Source of the DNA: Crocodylus rhombifer
Taxonomy: Eukaryota > Chordata > Crocodylia > Crocodylidae
Reading direction: 5' to 3'
Assembly: GCA_038503035.1 (NCBI GenBank)
Contig: JAVSML010024348.1
Location: forward strand, 139,383-203,382
DNA length: 64,000 nt
In this document: one piece after another, positions 60,901 to 63,900 of the stretch
Position numbering within the stretch: position 1 is the stretch's first letter
Layout: every line of letters begins with the position of its first letter
Notes under the pieces: generated by a model
Told to the model about the DNA's origin: nothing
The model's database searches: none
What the model saw: the letters and a program-made list of their open reading frames with translations, nothing else
Position numbers and translations under genes: made by a program

Positions 60901-63900
60901 CAGCTGAGTCTTTTGTGGGCTCTATTAGCCAGCTTAACATCTGGGACTATGTCCTCTCCCTGGAGCAGGTGAATGCTTGTTTAGAATTTTGGCTGGCTCA
61001 GAGCAAAGGAACAAATCAATGTTAATGCTTTGGTATCTTACAGTGTCACATTCAACTCCTGCAGAAGTTGATGGGAATCAGATCAATCCCTCTGTTGGGG
61101 GACTTCTAAAAGTTACAGGAAATGAAGAAAAGGAGAGAAAGCTTTAATTTTGCCATTTGACTACACCTCTGGCATTCAAAATAACCCAGATTTTCTGCCC
61201 CAGTTTATGTTCTGCTGAGTGTTATAGTCCAACTGTGCAGGGGCATGCGAGTGCAGTGGCAAAAATAGTAGCAGCACAAATTTGTGCTGCTACTTTTTGC
61301 TGCACCACATGCACCTATTCATGAGCTTCATGGAGGGACAAATTGTCCCACTTTGGGCAAACTATCCATGCCTGGCTCCCAGCATGCTGGAGGAGCCAGG
61401 GCACAACTGGAAGTGAAGACACTCCTTAATCTCCCTGGAGGATTATTCCTCCATGTTTTTGGGCACACGTTCCCATCACATGCACTGCACTGTATTTTTT
61501 CCCTGTGCTTTGTTTTACTACCAGGATTTCCTAGTAGCAAATTTTGGCTGCGTGGTGCAAATTTGCAGCGTGGGGCACATTTAGACACTCCCCGTGTGCA
61601 GTTTGTAGCACCACAAAGAGGTTTGTGGTGCCACAAACAACATGCCCTTGCTTATATGGACACAGCCATAGAGTTGAGCAGAAACAGAGAGGGGTCAGTG
61701 AAGAGTGCTTTTGAAAAATCTGACCCTTCACTGGGGTATGCACAGAAATCCAGGGTCTTAATGATAGAAGACAGATGTAAGATGAAGACAGGGAAATTTG
61801 TCGAGTAAACTTCCCATAAACTTTTTACCTCTTCGTTATTAGAGCTTCAAATAGTAAATCATCTTCCATGTCTCTGTTTATATCACAGTTATTTTTTATG
61901 CTAGAGTTTAAGGCATAAAATCATAGAAAAGTAGGGTTGGAAGGGACCTCTGGAGGTCATCTAGTCCAACTCCCTGCCTGAGGCAGGATTATCCCTATTC
62001 AAACCAGCCTACACAAATCCTTTTCTAGCCTGCTACTAAAATTACACAATGAACCCTTTTGCACTACATAACCTGCCACGGGTAAAGTAGAGAAACAAAC
62101 ATAGACCGTGTCCTGCTGCTGTGAGGGGAGAGGGCCACACTCCCCACTATAGAGGAAGGCAAAAAACCCCACTGTCTGTACTAGTCTGACTGTAGGGTAA
62201 AATTTCATTTACGTTTTTATGTATCCTTATTCATCAGAAACGGGACGAGGCCAGGCACCCATTTCATGCAAGCCGCTGGGCCTGCATGCCTGTTCTTCTA
62301 ACCACTTCAGACTTACAGCTATCCCTTGTGAGTGGTTAGGTTGCCATATGTATGTTAAGGCACACCTACCCCGTGGTTTCTTCTTTGTATTCTTCACAAT
62401 TCTTATCTGGTCTTTAGAATGGCGATCAGAACTGTTCCTCCACCACGCTTCCACTCAAATGCGGAATGGGAAGCAGACACAGGAGGTTAATTATTAACAC
62501 ATTCTGTTCATTAAATAACCATCTTCTCGCAGGCAGACACTTACCTCTTTAATATATTGAAAGGCAGGAAGCCTCTAATTATCATTTTACTGCATATTTG
62601 TCTTCTTTAGGTCATGCATCATTTTAAACAGCTGCTTGGCTAGGAGTAATATTTCTGCTGGAGGCCATCCAGGGAGCACTGTGATATTCTGCATGGTGCC
62701 TTTACGGCGAAGTTATGGTGTTACACTAAATAATAACACCTTTTATACTGTGCACTGCCACTGAAAGAGCCCATTTCATTCCTTAACTTGTGAATTGCAG
62801 TGGAAAGAGTGAATGCAATGCAAACTAATTCAGAGAGCCACTTCTATTACCAAGTTCCTCAATCAGTTCAAGATTTACTTATCCAAAATCCTCCTGCACA
62901 TATAACAAAAGCTAGCCCCTTCCCCAAGATGATGCAGTCAGCACTTTGGCACAGTAATAGTTTACTACATGATAAAAAGGAACAGAGTGAGTACTTCACT
63001 CCATTTTACCTCTTATTTTTATCAAAAGTAAGAGGTTTGACATTATGGTAGTGAAGCAAAAAAGTTTTAATACTTCAGTAAAACTCTTTTCTATTGAAGT
63101 TGTCCTATTCCTCTTACAGGTTGGCCAAAATGCATATTTAATGGAAGACTGTTCTGTCATAATATTTGTAAACACCTCTGTTCTTTGTTCTAGGAACAGA
63201 GGCATTCCTTTTGCTAAATGGCCTTCTTGCCATTTTCCCTGGCATTCCAGTTTTGTACCCAGTTCTTAGTTAGATGGGAACTAGTTCTCCTATTAACAAT
63301 AGTGTTAGGATTCCCATTTATTTTAGAATATGTCTGTCTAACCAATGGTGTCACACAATAGTGTTGCTTTAGTCAGGAATTTCAGAAAACTCTTGTCATG
63401 TTTCTTGTCCTTAAACTAGATGTGAAGAAATACAAGCATGTCAGGACTGTAGCTCTTCTAAATTCAGCTCCTGCTTCCTCTTATTGTTAGATTTTTCTTC
63501 TTCAGACACTTGAGATCATCTGTTCTGATTTTTTTCCCTTATCTGCCTGTTAGTGAGGAAAATATGCTGTTCTTCCAAATAGACAGCTGCAATTAAAAGG
63601 AACAGTTATTATTTTTAAATGTTAGGACAATACACAGGTCCACCCAGCAGCACATGACTTCACTCTTTTGCCTTTGCATTGATGATGGTAGAAAATGCAG
63701 ACATGTAAATGAAGCAGAATACCCATGAGACTACTCAAATCAATGAAAAGATTCTCTTCAGCTCAACAAGCTTAGGATCAAAACTCTAGGTTCAGGACTG
63801 CCATGCATATACGAGAGGAAAATTTTGCTTTAATTCTTTTCCTGCCAGGCTTGCTGAGTAGTCAGCCAGATATATCTAACCACTTGTTTTGAATCCTTAG

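Larger units (their letters stand above)
60969..63900. other. SVEP1: SVEP1 intron 25 (2.9 kb)
   Basis: It contains a palindrome-rich TIR element (about 61219-61672) and a minus-strand CR1 3' fragment (61915-62045). Nothing was recognised in 62100-63900. Confidence 0.75.

Noticed and set aside
61284..61808. 174-codon open frame downstream of the pentraxin exon
   Set aside because: It overlaps a palindrome-rich TIR element and does not continue SVEP1; exon 26 at 63901 continues the protein in frame.
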